Assembly: GCF_001908375.1 (NCBI RefSeq)
Contig: NZ_CP017241.1
Span: forward strand, 3,737,501-3,801,500
Direction: 5' to 3'
Origin: Rhizobium etli 8C-3
Lineage (GTDB): Bacteria > Pseudomonadota > Alphaproteobacteria > Rhizobiales > Rhizobiaceae
DNA length: 64,000 nucleotides
Part shown: positions 1-12,083 of the stretch, one piece after another
Position numbering within the stretch: position 1 is the first letter of the stretch
How the letters are laid out: each line of letters starts with the position of its first letter
Notes under the pieces: model-generated
Seen by the model: the letters and a program-made list of their open reading frames with translations, nothing else
Told to the model about the DNA's origin: nothing
Database searches by the model: none
Translations under genes and position numbers: made by a program

Positions 1-1635
1 GCGATCATGGAAGTCTCGACGGTCGTCCATGACGGTGACAAGGAAATTGTCCGCCGCCAGCCATTCTCGCATGTAAAGATGCGGCTCGCCGCCAATCACG
101 TGGCGACCGAGGACTATCCCGATTTTGACGCGCTCGCCATTTTCGCGGCCGATGAGGCACAGCCCGCTCCGGCCGCGCGCACCGGCGCGATTTACGGCTC
201 GGACGTTGAATCCGAGGTCAGCCTCAAGACCGTTCCCTTCCCGACCGGAAAGAGCGACTTTCAGGCAGCGCCCGGCATGACCCTGGATGAAGTCGAGGAG
301 AATGTCCGCTCGAATGGTTCGGCGCTGACCGACGGCGCCACTCAGGTGGCTGCGCTCTATTATGTCGACCCTCAGCGTTTTTCGAACGAGGACAACGATG
401 TGGATCTGACATCGGGCCTTTCGGCCCGCGTTCTTGAGCAGAACATGACGGTGTCCGCGCCGGAATCGATCACGCCGCAGACTGAGGAATTTGCCGACGA
501 CATCGTGCCGGCCCGCCAGGACGTCACGATCGTCAAGGCACTGATGGATTCGGGCTATCCCGAGCCGCAGGCGAAGATGCTCTCTGCCAACCTTGCCCCG
601 CCACTCGGCAGCGATGATCTTGCCAAGGGCGACGTCCTGCGTGTCGGCATCATCCAGAAGGGCGAACAGGCCAAACTCATCCGCGCCAGCGTCTATCGTG
701 GCACGCGTCATCTCGTCACGATCGCACTCGATGACAACAGCCGCTTCGTCGAGGCAAGCGAACCGCCCATGCTTGATGCGATCGCGACTGCCTTCGACGA
801 CAATTCGCTCTCGGTTCCCGCTGGCCAGAACCTGCCGCGCATTTATGACGGCATTTATCGCGCCGCTCTTTCCTACGGCATGACCAAGGATATGACGGCG
901 CTGATCATCAAGCTGCTTGCGGCCAATGTTGACTTCCAGGCGCAATTGAGACCGACAGATTTCCTCGAGGCCTTTTTCTCCGTCACCGATTCGAGCGGCC
1001 GCGCGACGCCGAATTCCGAGCTGCTTTACGTCAATGCCCGTTTTGGCGATACGGTGACACGCTTCTACCGCTTCCAGGACGCAGACGGCAACGTCGATTA
1101 CTTCGATCAGGACGGCAAAAGCATCCGTCAGTTCCTGCTGCGCAACCCGGTGCCGAACGGCATTTTCAAGTCCGGTTTCGGCATGCGACGCCACCCGATC
1201 CTGGGTTTTGCCCGCATGCATACCGGCGTCGACTGGGCTGCTCCCCGCGGTACGCCTATCATCGCGACCGGCAATGGCACGGTCGAGAAGGCCGGCTGGG
1301 ATTCCGGCGGCTATGGCAATCAGACGATCGTTCGTCATGCCAACGGATACGAGTCCTCCTACAACCACCAGAGCGCCATTGCCAAAGGTATCGTGCCCGG
1401 AGCCAAAGTTCGCCAGGGCCAGGTGATCGGCTGGGTCGGCACTACCGGTGAGTCCACGGGACCGCATCTGCACTACGAAATGATCGTCAACGGCACCAAG
1501 GTCGATCCGCTCCGCATCCGCCTGCCGGGCGGCAAGTCTTTGGCTGGCGAAGCACTGGCTAAATTCCAGGACGAGCGCAAGCGCATCGATACGCTCCTGA
1601 ACAACCAGCCGGTCGATCAGGTCGCCAGCAAATAG
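1..1635 (+). CDS. M23 family metallopeptidase, 5' end outside the window
   Basis: Peptidoglycan endopeptidase of the LytM/M23 type, expected to act in the periplasm or envelope. The frame is open to the window edge and the first ATG (position 7) lies mid-protein, so the N-terminus, probably with a membrane anchor, is missing. About 540 residues are visible: a long N-terminal part without recognised motifs, then the C-terminal M23 domain from about nt 1150. Its zinc and catalytic residues are seen as H-x3-D in MHTGVD (His codon at 1219) and H-x-H in GPHLHYE (His codons at 1465 and 1471). The domain is complete, so the enzyme is probably active. It converges with clpB across a shared terminator. 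Confidence 0.9.
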   Translation, partial: AIMEVSTVVHDGDKEIVRRQPFSHVKMRLAANHVATEDYPDFDALAIFAADEAQPAPAARTGAIYGSDVESEVSLKTVPFPTGKSDFQAAPGMTLDEVEENVRSNGSALTDGATQVAALYYVDPQRFSNEDNDVDLTSGLSARVLEQNMTVSAPESITPQTEEFADDIVPARQDVTIVKALMDSGYPEPQAKMLSANLAPPLGSDDLAKGDVLRVGIIQKGEQAKLIRASVYRGTRHLVTIALDDNSRFVEASEPPMLDAIATAFDDNSLSVPAGQNLPRIYDGIYRAALSYGMTKDMTALIIKLLAANVDFQAQLRPTDFLEAFFSVTDSSGRATPNSELLYVNARFGDTVTRFYRFQDADGNVDYFDQDGKSIRQFLLRNPVPNGIFKSGFGMRRHPILGFARMHTGVDWAAPRGTPIIATGNGTVEKAGWDSGGYGNQTIVRHANGYESSYNHQSAIAKGIVPGAKVRQGQVIGWVGTTGESTGPHLHYEMIVNGTKVDPLRIRLPGGKSLAGEALAKFQDERKRIDTLLNNQPVDQVASK

Positions 1636-1646
1636 GCCAGACAAAA

Positions 1647-1674
1647 ATGACGGCCGCAGCCGCCATTTGTTTTT
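1647..1674. terminator. Shared terminator between the M23 peptidase and clpB
   Basis: An 8-bp stem (1647-1654 with 1659-1666, one A-C mismatch on the plus strand that becomes G-T on the minus strand) with loop CGCA is followed by a T-rich run on the plus side and preceded by A-rich sequence, so it can serve both converging genes. Confidence 0.7.
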
Positions 1675-1689
1675 CCGGATGCTCGCTCT

Positions 1690-4293
<2,604 letters not shown>

Positions 4294-4577
4294 ATTCTAC
4301 CTCCATGGATCGCCCTGCCCTTATAAGGCACAGGCCGATGATTGAGATTGAGCTCCCTCAAAAGGCGAGCCGTCGCTTTATCCTTTTTGGAATTGGGACG
4401 AAGCATTCGAGCAAGAATATGGGATGGATTTTTGCGAGTTTAAAGAGCCCGGAACCATGAAACCCGGGCTGAAGAATCCCTTCGGGAGCACGCGGCGCGG
4501 CCTGACGGCACGAACGTTCAAGACCCTATCGTGGCGCTTTTGGTATGCCTAGGAGCTTCCTAAACGGCAGGTTCTTG
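4294..4577. other. Divergent intergenic region clpB / lysE-family
   Basis: This 284-base spacer must hold promoters for both neighbours. It contains a 7-bp perfect stem (AGCCCGG at 4446-4452 with CCGGGCT at 4464-4470) with an 11-base loop and no T-run in either direction, so it is more likely a leader structure than a terminator. I see no RNA gene. Confidence 0.5.
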
Positions 4578-5174
4578 ATGACCTTCGAGCAAACGGCTGC
4601 ATTTTTGGCCTTTTCGGTCGTGGGCGCCATCACACCCGGCCCTAGCAACGTCATGATCATGGCGACCGGCTCGCTCGGGGGTTTGACACGCGGCCTGCCC
4701 TGCGTGCTCGGTGCGGCCTTGGGAATGTCGTCGCTGTTCTTTTGTGCGGGCCTCGGACTTGCGCAGCTGTTTCTGCTTTATCCGCTTGCGCTGACGATCA
4801 TGAATCTGATCGGCGCTGCCTTTTTGTTTTGGCTAGCCTTCAAGATCGCGACCACGGACGTGGCGCAGGCCAAAGGCGGCACGAAAGCCGTGGGCTTTGT
4901 GCAAGCGGCGGTGTTTCAGTGGATGAATCCGAAGGGCTGGCTGGTTGCCGTAAGTGGGATTGCTGCCTACTGCGGCGCATCTCCAGAAAGCGCTTTCGGC
5001 TCGGCGGCAACCTTCGCAGGCCTGTTCTTTGTGGCAGGCTTCCCGAGCGGTCTAGCCTGGTTGATGGCAGGCGCATTGATGCAGAAACTGCTTCGAGACG
5101 CGCGCATTGCGCGCGCCTTCAAGATCGTGATGGCAGTCGTGCTTGCCGGCTCTGTCACGACGATTTTCCTGTGA
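4578..5174 (+). CDS. LysE family amino-acid exporter
   Basis: Inner-membrane efflux protein of the LysE/RhtB superfamily, usually exporting amino acids or their derivatives. The 198-residue protein is almost wholly hydrophobic, with about six membrane segments and the family signature GAITPGPSNVMI near residue 20. The frame is open from 4545, but the ATG at 4578 gives the usual family length and has AGG about seven bases upstream, so it is preferred. It converges with the DUF4167 gene with only 14 bases between stops. Substrate cannot be told from sequence. Confidence 0.88.
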   Translation: MTFEQTAAFLAFSVVGAITPGPSNVMIMATGSLGGLTRGLPCVLGAALGMSSLFFCAGLGLAQLFLLYPLALTIMNLIGAAFLFWLAFKIATTDVAQAKGGTKAVGFVQAAVFQWMNPKGWLVAVSGIAAYCGASPESAFGSAATFAGLFFVAGFPSGLAWLMAGALMQKLLRDARIARAFKIVMAVVLAGSVTTIFL

Positions 5175-5188
5175 GCCGGGAACGAAGC

Positions 5189-5863
5189 CTATTCCGTAGC
5201 CGCTTCGGCCAGAGCCGGTGCTTCGGCGGAAGCGGTCTCGCCCTCGCCTTCGGCACGGCGCGGGCGGCGCGGTCGGTTGCTGGCGTTACGGCGGCGCGGC
5301 TGGCGTTCGCGCTGCTGGCCGCCTTCTTCCTCCATGGAGACTTCGGCCGGAATGCCTTCGATTTCCGGCTGAGGGCCAGTTCCGTCGTTGGTTTCCTGAG
5401 CCGGGGCGGCGACAGAAGCAGCAGTTTCTGCGCGTTGTTCGCGACGAGGTTGCTCGCGCGGCGGCTGAACGACGACGGCATCATCGCTGTCTGCCGTATC
5501 CAGTTCGTCGCCATCGCGCTCACCGCCTTCGCGGTCGGTATATTCGTTACGGTCGTCGCGCTGGAAACGTTCCTGCATCTGCGTCTGGGCGGCCGCGATG
5601 ATGCGATAATAGTGCTCTGCGTGCTGGAGGTAGTTCTCGGCTATGACGCGGTCACCAGAGCTCTGGGCATCGCGGGCAAGCTGCGAATATTTTTCAGCGA
5701 TATGCTGAGCGGTACCGCGAATCTTCACATCGGGGCCGGAGCTGTCGTAGGTCCGCGTCAGCGGATTGCCACCCTTGCGGTTGAAATTATTGTTGTTATT
5801 TCCGCCGCCGTTATTGTTACTGCCACGCCCTCGACCGCGCTTGTTCTGCTGTCCTGGCCTCAT
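5189..5863 (-). CDS. DUF4167 domain protein with Asn/Gly/Arg-rich N-terminus
   Basis: Conserved alphaproteobacterial protein of unknown function (224 residues). Residues 1-35 are low complexity and basic, with RGRG and runs of Asn and Gly, resembling RNA-binding tails. Residues 36-100 form the conserved DUF4167 block, containing VKIRGTAQHIAEKY and AEHYYRI. The remainder is acidic and then Arg-rich, with RRPRR near the C-terminus. An AGGTGA seven bases before the ATG supports the start. It lies downstream of prfA-prmC on the same strand, across a 320-base gap, so a link to translation or ribosome rescue is possible but not shown. Confidence 0.88.
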   Translation of the reverse strand: MRPGQQNKRGRGRGSNNNGGGNNNNNFNRKGGNPLTRTYDSSGPDVKIRGTAQHIAEKYSQLARDAQSSGDRVIAENYLQHAEHYYRIIAAAQTQMQERFQRDDRNEYTDREGGERDGDELDTADSDDAVVVQPPREQPRREQRAETAASVAAPAQETNDGTGPQPEIEGIPAEVSMEEEGGQQRERQPRRRNASNRPRRPRRAEGEGETASAEAPALAEAATE

Positions 5864-6183
5864 AGATCGTTCACCTGAATTCTCTGTTTGTGTGGAGTTA
5901 TGGCACCAACCGCCGTGGCCGGTAAACCGGCTCAGGGCCTTCGTGCCGCAAGCATAATGCGCCTTCGCGCCGACCTGCCGCTTGTTCTCAAGTCATATTG
6001 ACTGATTCACGCATTGGGTCGTGTTCAACCTTTGAAACTCTCGTTTAAAAGAGTGGACCCCCGAGGCCGACCAAGTAGCGAACGAATCGACGTTCCTTCT
6101 TGACTGCCCAACGCGTGAGGGCAACCTATATCGCTTCCCCGGGAAATCCAAGCCTTTTCTTCGCAATAGCAGTAATGTCCTGT
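5864..6183. other. 320-base gap between DUF4167 start and prmC stop
   Basis: No credible coding frame. It probably carries the DUF4167 promoter and leader. A 14-base near-palindrome (GCCGGT AA ACCGGC, 5918-5931) lies about 55 bases before the DUF4167 start and could be an operator or leader stem. No tRNA or terminator with a clear T-run is seen. Confidence 0.4.
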
Positions 6184-7077
6184 TCAATGCTGCAATTTGT
6201 CGCTCGAAGCGATGGGTGCGAACACGAGCACCCGGTCATTCTGGCCATAATCCTTTGCCGAGTCGACGCATTTGAAGCCTGCGGCCTCGAAGACCGCCGT
6301 TACGTGATTGCGCTGGTCGTAACCGATTTCCAGTCCTATGACGCCGTTTGGCTGCATGAACCCGGCAGCATCCTTGGCTATCGCTTTGTATGCGTCAAGC
6401 CCATCGGGGCCACCATCCAGAGCTGTCGCCGGATCAAATTTCGTTACTTCAGGAGCGAGACTGTCAAGGATACTGGAAGCAATATAGGGCGGATTTGAGA
6501 CGATTGCGTGAAACATACCGTGAATGTTTTGAAACCAACTGGATTGCACAGTCTCAAACCGTTCCTTCAATCCGTTTCTCGCAGCGTTTGATTCGGCCGT
6601 TCTGAGGGCACCTGCGGATACATCGCTTCCGATACCCGATGCTTCCGGACATTCGCTCAAAAGCGCAAGGCATATTGCCCCGGTTCCGGTTCCCAGATCA
6701 AGGATATGGAGATGTTCCTCCGTTTTTGCAAGGGTTCTTAAATAAGGAAGCATCGTATCGACGAGGATTTCCGTGTCCGGCCGCGGCTCCAGCGTCTCGG
6801 CGGAAAGCCAAAGCGGCAGGCCGTAGAACTCCCGCTCGCCGAGAATACGGTGGACCGGCTCATGCGCTAGCCGCCTTTCGACAGCTGCAAGGATCAAGGC
6901 CTCTTTGTCGCCAGCGACGGGTTCATTGCCGCGTGATAGAATTTCGGTCGAGGAAAACTTCAGCAATCCGGCAACGAGTAGCCTTGCATCCGTTGCCGGA
7001 TCGGCTATGCCGGCTTCGGTGAAGCGGCGGCGGACTTCGGCGAGAACTTTGGAAACCGTCGGCCGCGTTCCGGTCAT
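6184..7077 (-). CDS. prmC: Peptide chain release factor N5-glutamine methyltransferase
   Basis: Methylates the glutamine of the GGQ motif in release factors 1 and 2 with S-adenosylmethionine. The 297-residue protein has the expected order: helical N-terminal substrate-recognition domain, SAM-binding motif [11 protein letters not shown] near residue 125, and the catalytic NPPY motif beginning at Asn195. Its ATG overlaps the prfA stop by four bases (ATGA), so it is translationally coupled to the gene for its own substrate, a classic arrangement. Confidence 0.97.
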   Translation of the reverse strand: MTGTRPTVSKVLAEVRRRFTEAGIADPATDARLLVAGLLKFSSTEILSRGNEPVAGDKEALILAAVERRLAHEPVHRILGEREFYGLPLWLSAETLEPRPDTEILVDTMLPYLRTLAKTEEHLHILDLGTGTGAICLALLSECPEASGIGSDVSAGALRTAESNAARNGLKERFETVQSSWFQNIHGMFHAIVSNPPYIASSILDSLAPEVTKFDPATALDGGPDGLDAYKAIAKDAAGFMQPNGVIGLEIGYDQRNHVTAVFEAAGFKCVDSAKDYGQNDRVLVFAPIASSDKLQH

Positions 7078-8153
7078 TGCTGCTCGCCAAGCAGAGCCAG
7101 TTGACTTGCCTGATAATCGGCAAGCAGGGCATCCACCACCTCGTTGATCTCGCCTTCCATCATCCGGTCCAGCTTGTAGAGCGTCAGATTGATGCGGTGA
7201 TCGGTAATGCGGCCCTGAGGGTAATTGTAGGTGCGTATCCGCTCCGAGCGGTCGCCGGAGCCCACCTGGCTCTTGCGATCGGCGGAACGTTCGTTATCGG
7301 CTCTTTGCCGTTCGGCATCATAGAGCCTCGAACGCAGTACCTGCATCGCCTTGGCGCGGTTCTGGTGCTGTGACTTTTCCGAACTGGTGACGACGATGCC
7401 CGTCGGCAGATGCGTGATACGCACCGCTGAATCCGTAGTGTTGACGTGCTGGCCGCCCGCCCCGGACGATCGCATCGTATCGATACGGATGTCTTCCGGT
7501 CGGATTTCAATGTCGATTTCTTCCGCTTCCGGCAGTACGGCGACCGTTGCTGCCGAGGTATGAATTCGCCCACCTGCTTCTGTTTCGGGCACGCGCTGCA
7601 CACGATGCACGCCGGACTCGAACTTCAGCTTGGCGAAGACGCCTTTGCCGGTGATCGTGGCGATAATTTCCTTGTAGCCGCCAGCTTCGCCCTCGCTTGC
7701 GGAAAGAATTTCGACCTTCCAGCCATTCGCTGCGGCAAAACGCTCATACATGCGAAAAAGGTCGCCTGCGAAGAGTGCAGCTTCCGAGCCTCCCGTACCC
7801 GCGCGGATTTCAAGGATCGCGCTTTTTTCGTCTGCGGCATCCTTCGGCAGCAGCAGGATCTGGATTTCCTGCTCCAGCGCCTCGATGCGCTCCTTCACAT
7901 CCGGCAATTCCTGCTCCGCGAGATCACGCATCTCACGGTCGACGGACCTGTCTTCGAGCAAAGCTTCGAGATCGGAAATTTCCGCTTCAGCCTTTTCATA
8001 GGCGCGGATCTTGGTGACGACCGGTTGCAGCTCGGAATATTCGGAGGCGAGCTTCACGTAGACGTCCGCCGACGGGCCGGCCGACATCCGCGCTTCGATT
8101 TCGCCGAAGCGGCGTTCCAGCTCGCGCATCTTTTCAACGGGAAGCTTCGCCAC
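7074..8153 (-). CDS. prfA: Peptide chain release factor 1
   Basis: Recognises UAA and UAG stop codons and triggers peptide release. The 359-residue protein has full family length. The peptidyl-tRNA hydrolysis motif GGQ is at residues 233-235 within [21 protein letters not shown] earlier in the protein is also typical. The start is GTG at 8153, with GGAG six bases before it; the N-terminus [16 protein letters not shown] fits known rhizobial RF1. It is followed by the coupled prmC gene and preceded by ptsP 28 bases upstream, probably one transcript. Confidence 0.98.
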   Translation of the reverse strand: MAKLPVEKMRELERRFGEIEARMSAGPSADVYVKLASEYSELQPVVTKIRAYEKAEAEISDLEALLEDRSVDREMRDLAEQELPDVKERIEALEQEIQILLLPKDAADEKSAILEIRAGTGGSEAALFAGDLFRMYERFAAANGWKVEILSASEGEAGGYKEIIATITGKGVFAKLKFESGVHRVQRVPETEAGGRIHTSAATVAVLPEAEEIDIEIRPEDIRIDTMRSSGAGGQHVNTTDSAVRITHLPTGIVVTSSEKSQHQNRAKAMQVLRSRLYDAERQRADNERSADRKSQVGSGDRSERIRTYNYPQGRITDHRINLTLYKLDRMMEGEINEVVDALLADYQASQLALLGEQQ

Positions 8154-8181
8154 CCTTCACTCCGATTCTTCTTGTAATCTG

Positions 8182-10449
8182 CTAAAGGGGAATATTGTGG
8201 CTCTCGGCGAAGTGGGCAAGCACCTCGCGCATCGGAGTCGTTGCATGAATATCGTCCAACGCCTCGTTCATGACCTTTGCCAGGGCCGCGGCATCAAGTC
8301 CGAGCAGCATTGCCTTTACCGGCCCGATCGAGGCCGGCGACATCGACACTGAGCGAAATCCGAGGCCGAGCAGCGCCATCGCCGATATCGGCTTGCCTGC
8401 AAGCTCGCCGCACAATGTCACCGGCGTATTGTTGCGCTCACCGGCTCGCACGATGTCGCGCAAGAGCCTTAAGAACGGCTTGCCCAGCGTATCGAAGCGG
8501 TCGGAAACGCGCGCATTGCCACGATCCACCGCCATAGCGAACTGGAAGAGGTCATTGGAGCCGACCGAGACGAAATCGACAGCCGCCATTAGTTCGTCGA
8601 GCTGCCAAAGTAGCGCCGGCACCTCCAACATCGCACCGAACTGCAGCTTGCGCGGCAGGCCGTGACCAAAGCGCGAAAGGTGCTGCACCTCCTTCTGCAA
8701 AAGCTCGCGAACGGTAGCGATCTCGGAAACCTCGGTCACCATCGGCACCATGAGTTTCAGCTCAGCGCCGGCCGCCGCCTTCAGCATGGCGCGAAGCTGC
8801 GTGCGCAACAGCCCTGGACGGTCGAGCGACAAGCGAATGGCACGCCAGCCGAGTGCGGGATTCTCCTCTTCGTGGCCGCGGAAATAGGGCACGACCTTAT
8901 CGCCACCGATATCGAGCGTGCGGAAGGTAACGACGCGGCCGGCCGCCTGCTTCAGCACGTTGCGATAGAAGATTTCCTGCTCATCGGCCTTCGGCATCGT
9001 GGAGGCGATCATGAACTGCAGTTCGGTGCGGAACAGGCCGATACCTTCGGCGCCCGATTCCGCAAGCTGCGGCAAATCGACCAGAAGCCCGGCATTCATC
9101 AGCAGCGAAATCCGCTGCCCGTCCCTCGTCAGCGGCTCGACGGAGCGCAGCGCGCGGAATTGCTCCTGGCGGCGCGCGCGAAACCGGACTTTTTCCTCGT
9201 AGGACCTCTGATGCTCCGGCAACGGCCTCAGATGCACATGGCCGCCGTCGCCATCGATGATCACGGCATCGCCGTTTTCGGCAAGTGCGACGACGCCGGC
9301 CGCCTGGCCGATCACCGGAATGCCCATGGCACGGGCAACGATGACGACGTGGCTGGTGACGGCACCTTCCTCGAGGACCAGGCCGCGTACATTGGCCCGC
9401 GGGTAGTCGAGCAGTTCGGCAGCGCCCATGGCGCGCGCGAGGATGATCGCGTCACCGGGGAAACCATCCCCCGAAGTGTGGCCAGTGTAGCCAGTCAGTT
9501 GCCGCAAAAGGCGGTTTGCCAAGTCTTCGAAGTCATGCATGCGCTCGCGGAGATAAGGATCCGTCAGACGGATCATTCGCGCCTTGGTGTCGCTCTGGAC
9601 TTTTTCGACCGCTGCTTCCGCCGTCAGGCCGTTGCGGATTGCCTCTTCGAGCTTCCGCACCCAGCCCTGGTCATGTGCGAACATGCGGTAGGTTTCCAGA
9701 ACCTCGCGATGCTCGCCCTCCATCGACACGTCGCGACTCGAAAGCAAGTCGTCGATCGAAATCCGAAGCGAGCCCATCGCCTCCGCAAGCCTGCGGATTT
9801 CCTTCTCCGAATCTTCGTTGAGAAGATTGGTGACGACGACGCGCGGCTCGTGCAGCACGACATAACCGAGCCCGATGCCTTCGTTATAGGTATCGCCGTT
9901 GATCGTGACGGAGCGCGTCAGGTCGAGTTCGAGGCCGGGCTTCGTGATCTTCTTGAGCTCGCCGGTGGCGATCATCTCGGCAAGCACCATCGCCGTGGTC
10001 TCGAGCGCTTCTAGCTCCTCCTCGCGGTAGGTGCGGCTCGCCTTGTTCTGCACGACGAGAACGCCGAGCGATCGGCCGGTGCGCAGGATCGGCACGCCGA
10101 GGAAGGAATGGTAGATTTCTTCGCCGGTTTCCGGCAGATAACGGAAAGCGGGATGCGACTGTGCGTCGGAGAGATTGAGCGGCTGCGCCGACGCGGCGAT
10201 CGTACCGACGAGGCCCTGACCCATCTTCAGTTGCGACAGGTGGACGGCCTCTTTTTTAAGGCCCTCAGTCGCATAAAGTTCGAGAACGCCGTCAGAGCGC
10301 AGCACGTAGACGGAGCAAACCTCCGCCACCATGTTGCTGGCAATCTGCCGAACGATCCGGTCGAGACGCTCCTGCGGCTCCAGCGGCTCCGCCATCAACT
10401 CGCGCAGCCGCTTGAGCAGCACGCGCGGACCGCCGGATAGGTCTCTCAT
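8182..10449 (-). CDS. ptsP: Phosphoenolpyruvate-protein phosphotransferase of the nitrogen PTS (EI-Ntr)
   Basis: First enzyme of the nitrogen phosphotransferase relay: it autophosphorylates from phosphoenolpyruvate and passes phosphate to NPr and then EIIA-Ntr, controlling potassium, carbon/nitrogen and storage metabolism. The 755 residues comprise an N-terminal GAF sensor (about 20-165), the PEP-utiliser N-terminal and swivel domains with the phospho-histidine in GAVTSHVVIVAR (about His367), and the C-terminal TIM barrel with ESGAEGIGLFRTE and VGSNDLFQFAMAVDR. The GAF domain separates it from the sugar PTS enzyme. It lies between lysC and prfA, a gene order I associate with rhizobia. Confidence 0.97.
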   Translation of the reverse strand: MRDLSGGPRVLLKRLRELMAEPLEPQERLDRIVRQIASNMVAEVCSVYVLRSDGVLELYATEGLKKEAVHLSQLKMGQGLVGTIAASAQPLNLSDAQSHPAFRYLPETGEEIYHSFLGVPILRTGRSLGVLVVQNKASRTYREEELEALETTAMVLAEMIATGELKKITKPGLELDLTRSVTINGDTYNEGIGLGYVVLHEPRVVVTNLLNEDSEKEIRRLAEAMGSLRISIDDLLSSRDVSMEGEHREVLETYRMFAHDQGWVRKLEEAIRNGLTAEAAVEKVQSDTKARMIRLTDPYLRERMHDFEDLANRLLRQLTGYTGHTSGDGFPGDAIILARAMGAAELLDYPRANVRGLVLEEGAVTSHVVIVARAMGIPVIGQAAGVVALAENGDAVIIDGDGGHVHLRPLPEHQRSYEEKVRFRARRQEQFRALRSVEPLTRDGQRISLLMNAGLLVDLPQLAESGAEGIGLFRTELQFMIASTMPKADEQEIFYRNVLKQAAGRVVTFRTLDIGGDKVVPYFRGHEEENPALGWRAIRLSLDRPGLLRTQLRAMLKAAAGAELKLMVPMVTEVSEIATVRELLQKEVQHLSRFGHGLPRKLQFGAMLEVPALLWQLDELMAAVDFVSVGSNDLFQFAMAVDRGNARVSDRFDTLGKPFLRLLRDIVRAGERNNTPVTLCGELAGKPISAMALLGLGFRSVSMSPASIGPVKAMLLGLDAAALAKVMNEALDDIHATTPMREVLAHFAESHNIPL

Positions 10450-10536
10450 GGCGTCTCAAGCTCCAAAAACAAAAGCAAAGTAACCCGGCAGACGCCGCGT
10501 GACTTCACAACTTAAATGCGGCATTCCTGCTGGGAA

Positions 10537-11811
10537 TCAATTCTTATCCAGACCGTAGCAGGAATGCAAAGTCCTGACAGCGAGTTCCGCATAAGGACCG
10601 TCGATCAGGATGGAAATCTTGATTTCCGAAGTCGTGATCGCTTTGATGTTGATCCCCTTCTCGGCAAGAGCCTTGAAGGCGGTGGCGGCAACACCTGCAT
10701 GTGAACGCATTCCGATGCCGATGACCGAAACTTTGACCAAGCCCGATTCGTTCTGCACGACGTCGTAGCCGATCTTCTCCTTGTTCTCGCCGAGCACCTT
10801 GATTGCCTTCTCAACGTCGCCCGAAGGCACAGTGAAGGTCATGTCCGTCTTGGAACCGTCCTCTGAAATGTTCTGGACGATCATGTCGACGTTGATATGG
10901 CTTTCGGCGAGGGGGCCGAAGATCGCGGCGGAAACGCCGGGCCGGTCAGCAAGACGGCGAAGCGAGATCTGAGCCTCATCCTTGGCATAGGCGATGCCGG
11001 TGACTACTTCCTGTTCCACGATTTCATCCTCGTCACAAATCAGCGTTCCGGGCGGATTCAACAAATCACCCATGCCCGGAGCATCGGGATCTTCGAAAGA
11101 GGAGCGCACGAAGGTACGGACCTTGTGCACCATGGCAAGCTCGACCGAGCGGACCTGCAGCACCTTGGCGCCGAGCGAGGCCATTTCGAGCATTTCCTCG
11201 AAGGCGACCTTCTTCAGTCGACGCGCCTGCGGCACGATGCGTGGATCGGTCGTATAGACGCCGTCGACATCGGTATAGATATCGCAGCGATCGGCTTTGA
11301 CAGCAGCCGCGATCGCCACCGCCGACGTATCCGAACCGCCGCGGCCAAGCGTCGCTATCCGATTGTCCGGCCCCAGACCCTGGAAACCGGCGACGACGGC
11401 GACCTGACCTTCGCCCATGCGCTTGATGATGTCGGCACCGTCGATTTCAAGGATGCGGGCAGCGCCATGCGCATTGTCCGTGCGGATCGGGATCTGCCAG
11501 CCCTGCCAGGAGCGCGCATTGATGTCCATGGCCTGCAGCGCGATCGCCAGCAACCCGCATGTCACCTGCTCACCCGAAGCGACGACCGCGTCATATTCGC
11601 GCGCATCGTAGAAAGGTGAATTGGCACCGACGACCTTCGGCGTCCCCTGCACCCAGCCAACCAGCTCGTTAGTCTTGCCGGACATCGCCGACACCACCAC
11701 CGCAACCTCGTGGCCGGCATCGACTTCACGTTTCACATGGCGGGCAACGTTCTTGATGCGGTCCAGATCAGCGACGGACGTTCCGCCGAATTTCATTACG
11801 ATGCGTGCCAT
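10537..11811 (-). CDS. lysC: Aspartate kinase
   Basis: Phosphorylates aspartate, the first step towards lysine, threonine, methionine and diaminopimelate. The 424 residues contain the kinase motif KFGGTSVAD at 7-15, RGGSDTSAVAIA in the nucleotide-binding part, and two C-terminal ACT domains, including IGIGMRSHAGVAATAFKAL, which usually bind feedback inhibitors. It precedes ptsP with an 87-base gap and diverges from the cyclase gene. I saw no lysine riboswitch in the 270-base upstream region. Confidence 0.98.
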   Translation of the reverse strand: MARIVMKFGGTSVADLDRIKNVARHVKREVDAGHEVAVVVSAMSGKTNELVGWVQGTPKVVGANSPFYDAREYDAVVASGEQVTCGLLAIALQAMDINARSWQGWQIPIRTDNAHGAARILEIDGADIIKRMGEGQVAVVAGFQGLGPDNRIATLGRGGSDTSAVAIAAAVKADRCDIYTDVDGVYTTDPRIVPQARRLKKVAFEEMLEMASLGAKVLQVRSVELAMVHKVRTFVRSSFEDPDAPGMGDLLNPPGTLICDEDEIVEQEVVTGIAYAKDEAQISLRRLADRPGVSAAIFGPLAESHINVDMIVQNISEDGSKTDMTFTVPSGDVEKAIKVLGENKEKIGYDVVQNESGLVKVSVIGIGMRSHAGVAATAFKALAEKGINIKAITTSEIKISILIDGPYAELAVRTLHSCYGLDKN

Positions 11812-12083
11812 AAGCCTCTACCACAGCAAACGCCGGGAGAGACGAAAAGCCAGACCCGGCATGACGGAGCCCTCAAAACAGCATGGCCGAAGGACCGGAC
11901 AAGGAGTCTTTGGAACCCTTCTAAGGCCTTGCACCCGGGGGCCCAAGTTGCGGCGTCTCTTAGCGAGTTTGAAACGGGGTGGCAAGGTGGCCGTCGATTG
12001 AAACGGAAGGTCCCGCGGGACAATCTCAGCCACCTTGAGGAAATCCGCTGATCGCGTATCGGATTCGGTGTAGGATGTTTGTC

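Noticed and set aside
4294..4450. Sigma-32 heat-shock promoter for clpB
   Set aside because: I found no pair of elements matching CTTGAA and CCCCAT-type boxes at proper spacing.
8662..10014. 450-codon open frame on the plus strand opposite ptsP
   Set aside because: Antisense shadow of a clearly coding gene in high-GC DNA; the protein is rich in His/Arg/Asp and has no recognisable family. Similar long shadows opposite secA (25367-26515) and lysC (10897-11619) were dismissed for the same reason.
11812..12083. Riboswitch or attenuator before lysC
   Set aside because: No lysine riboswitch features or leader peptide could be made out; the sequence is GC-rich without a clear ordered fold.
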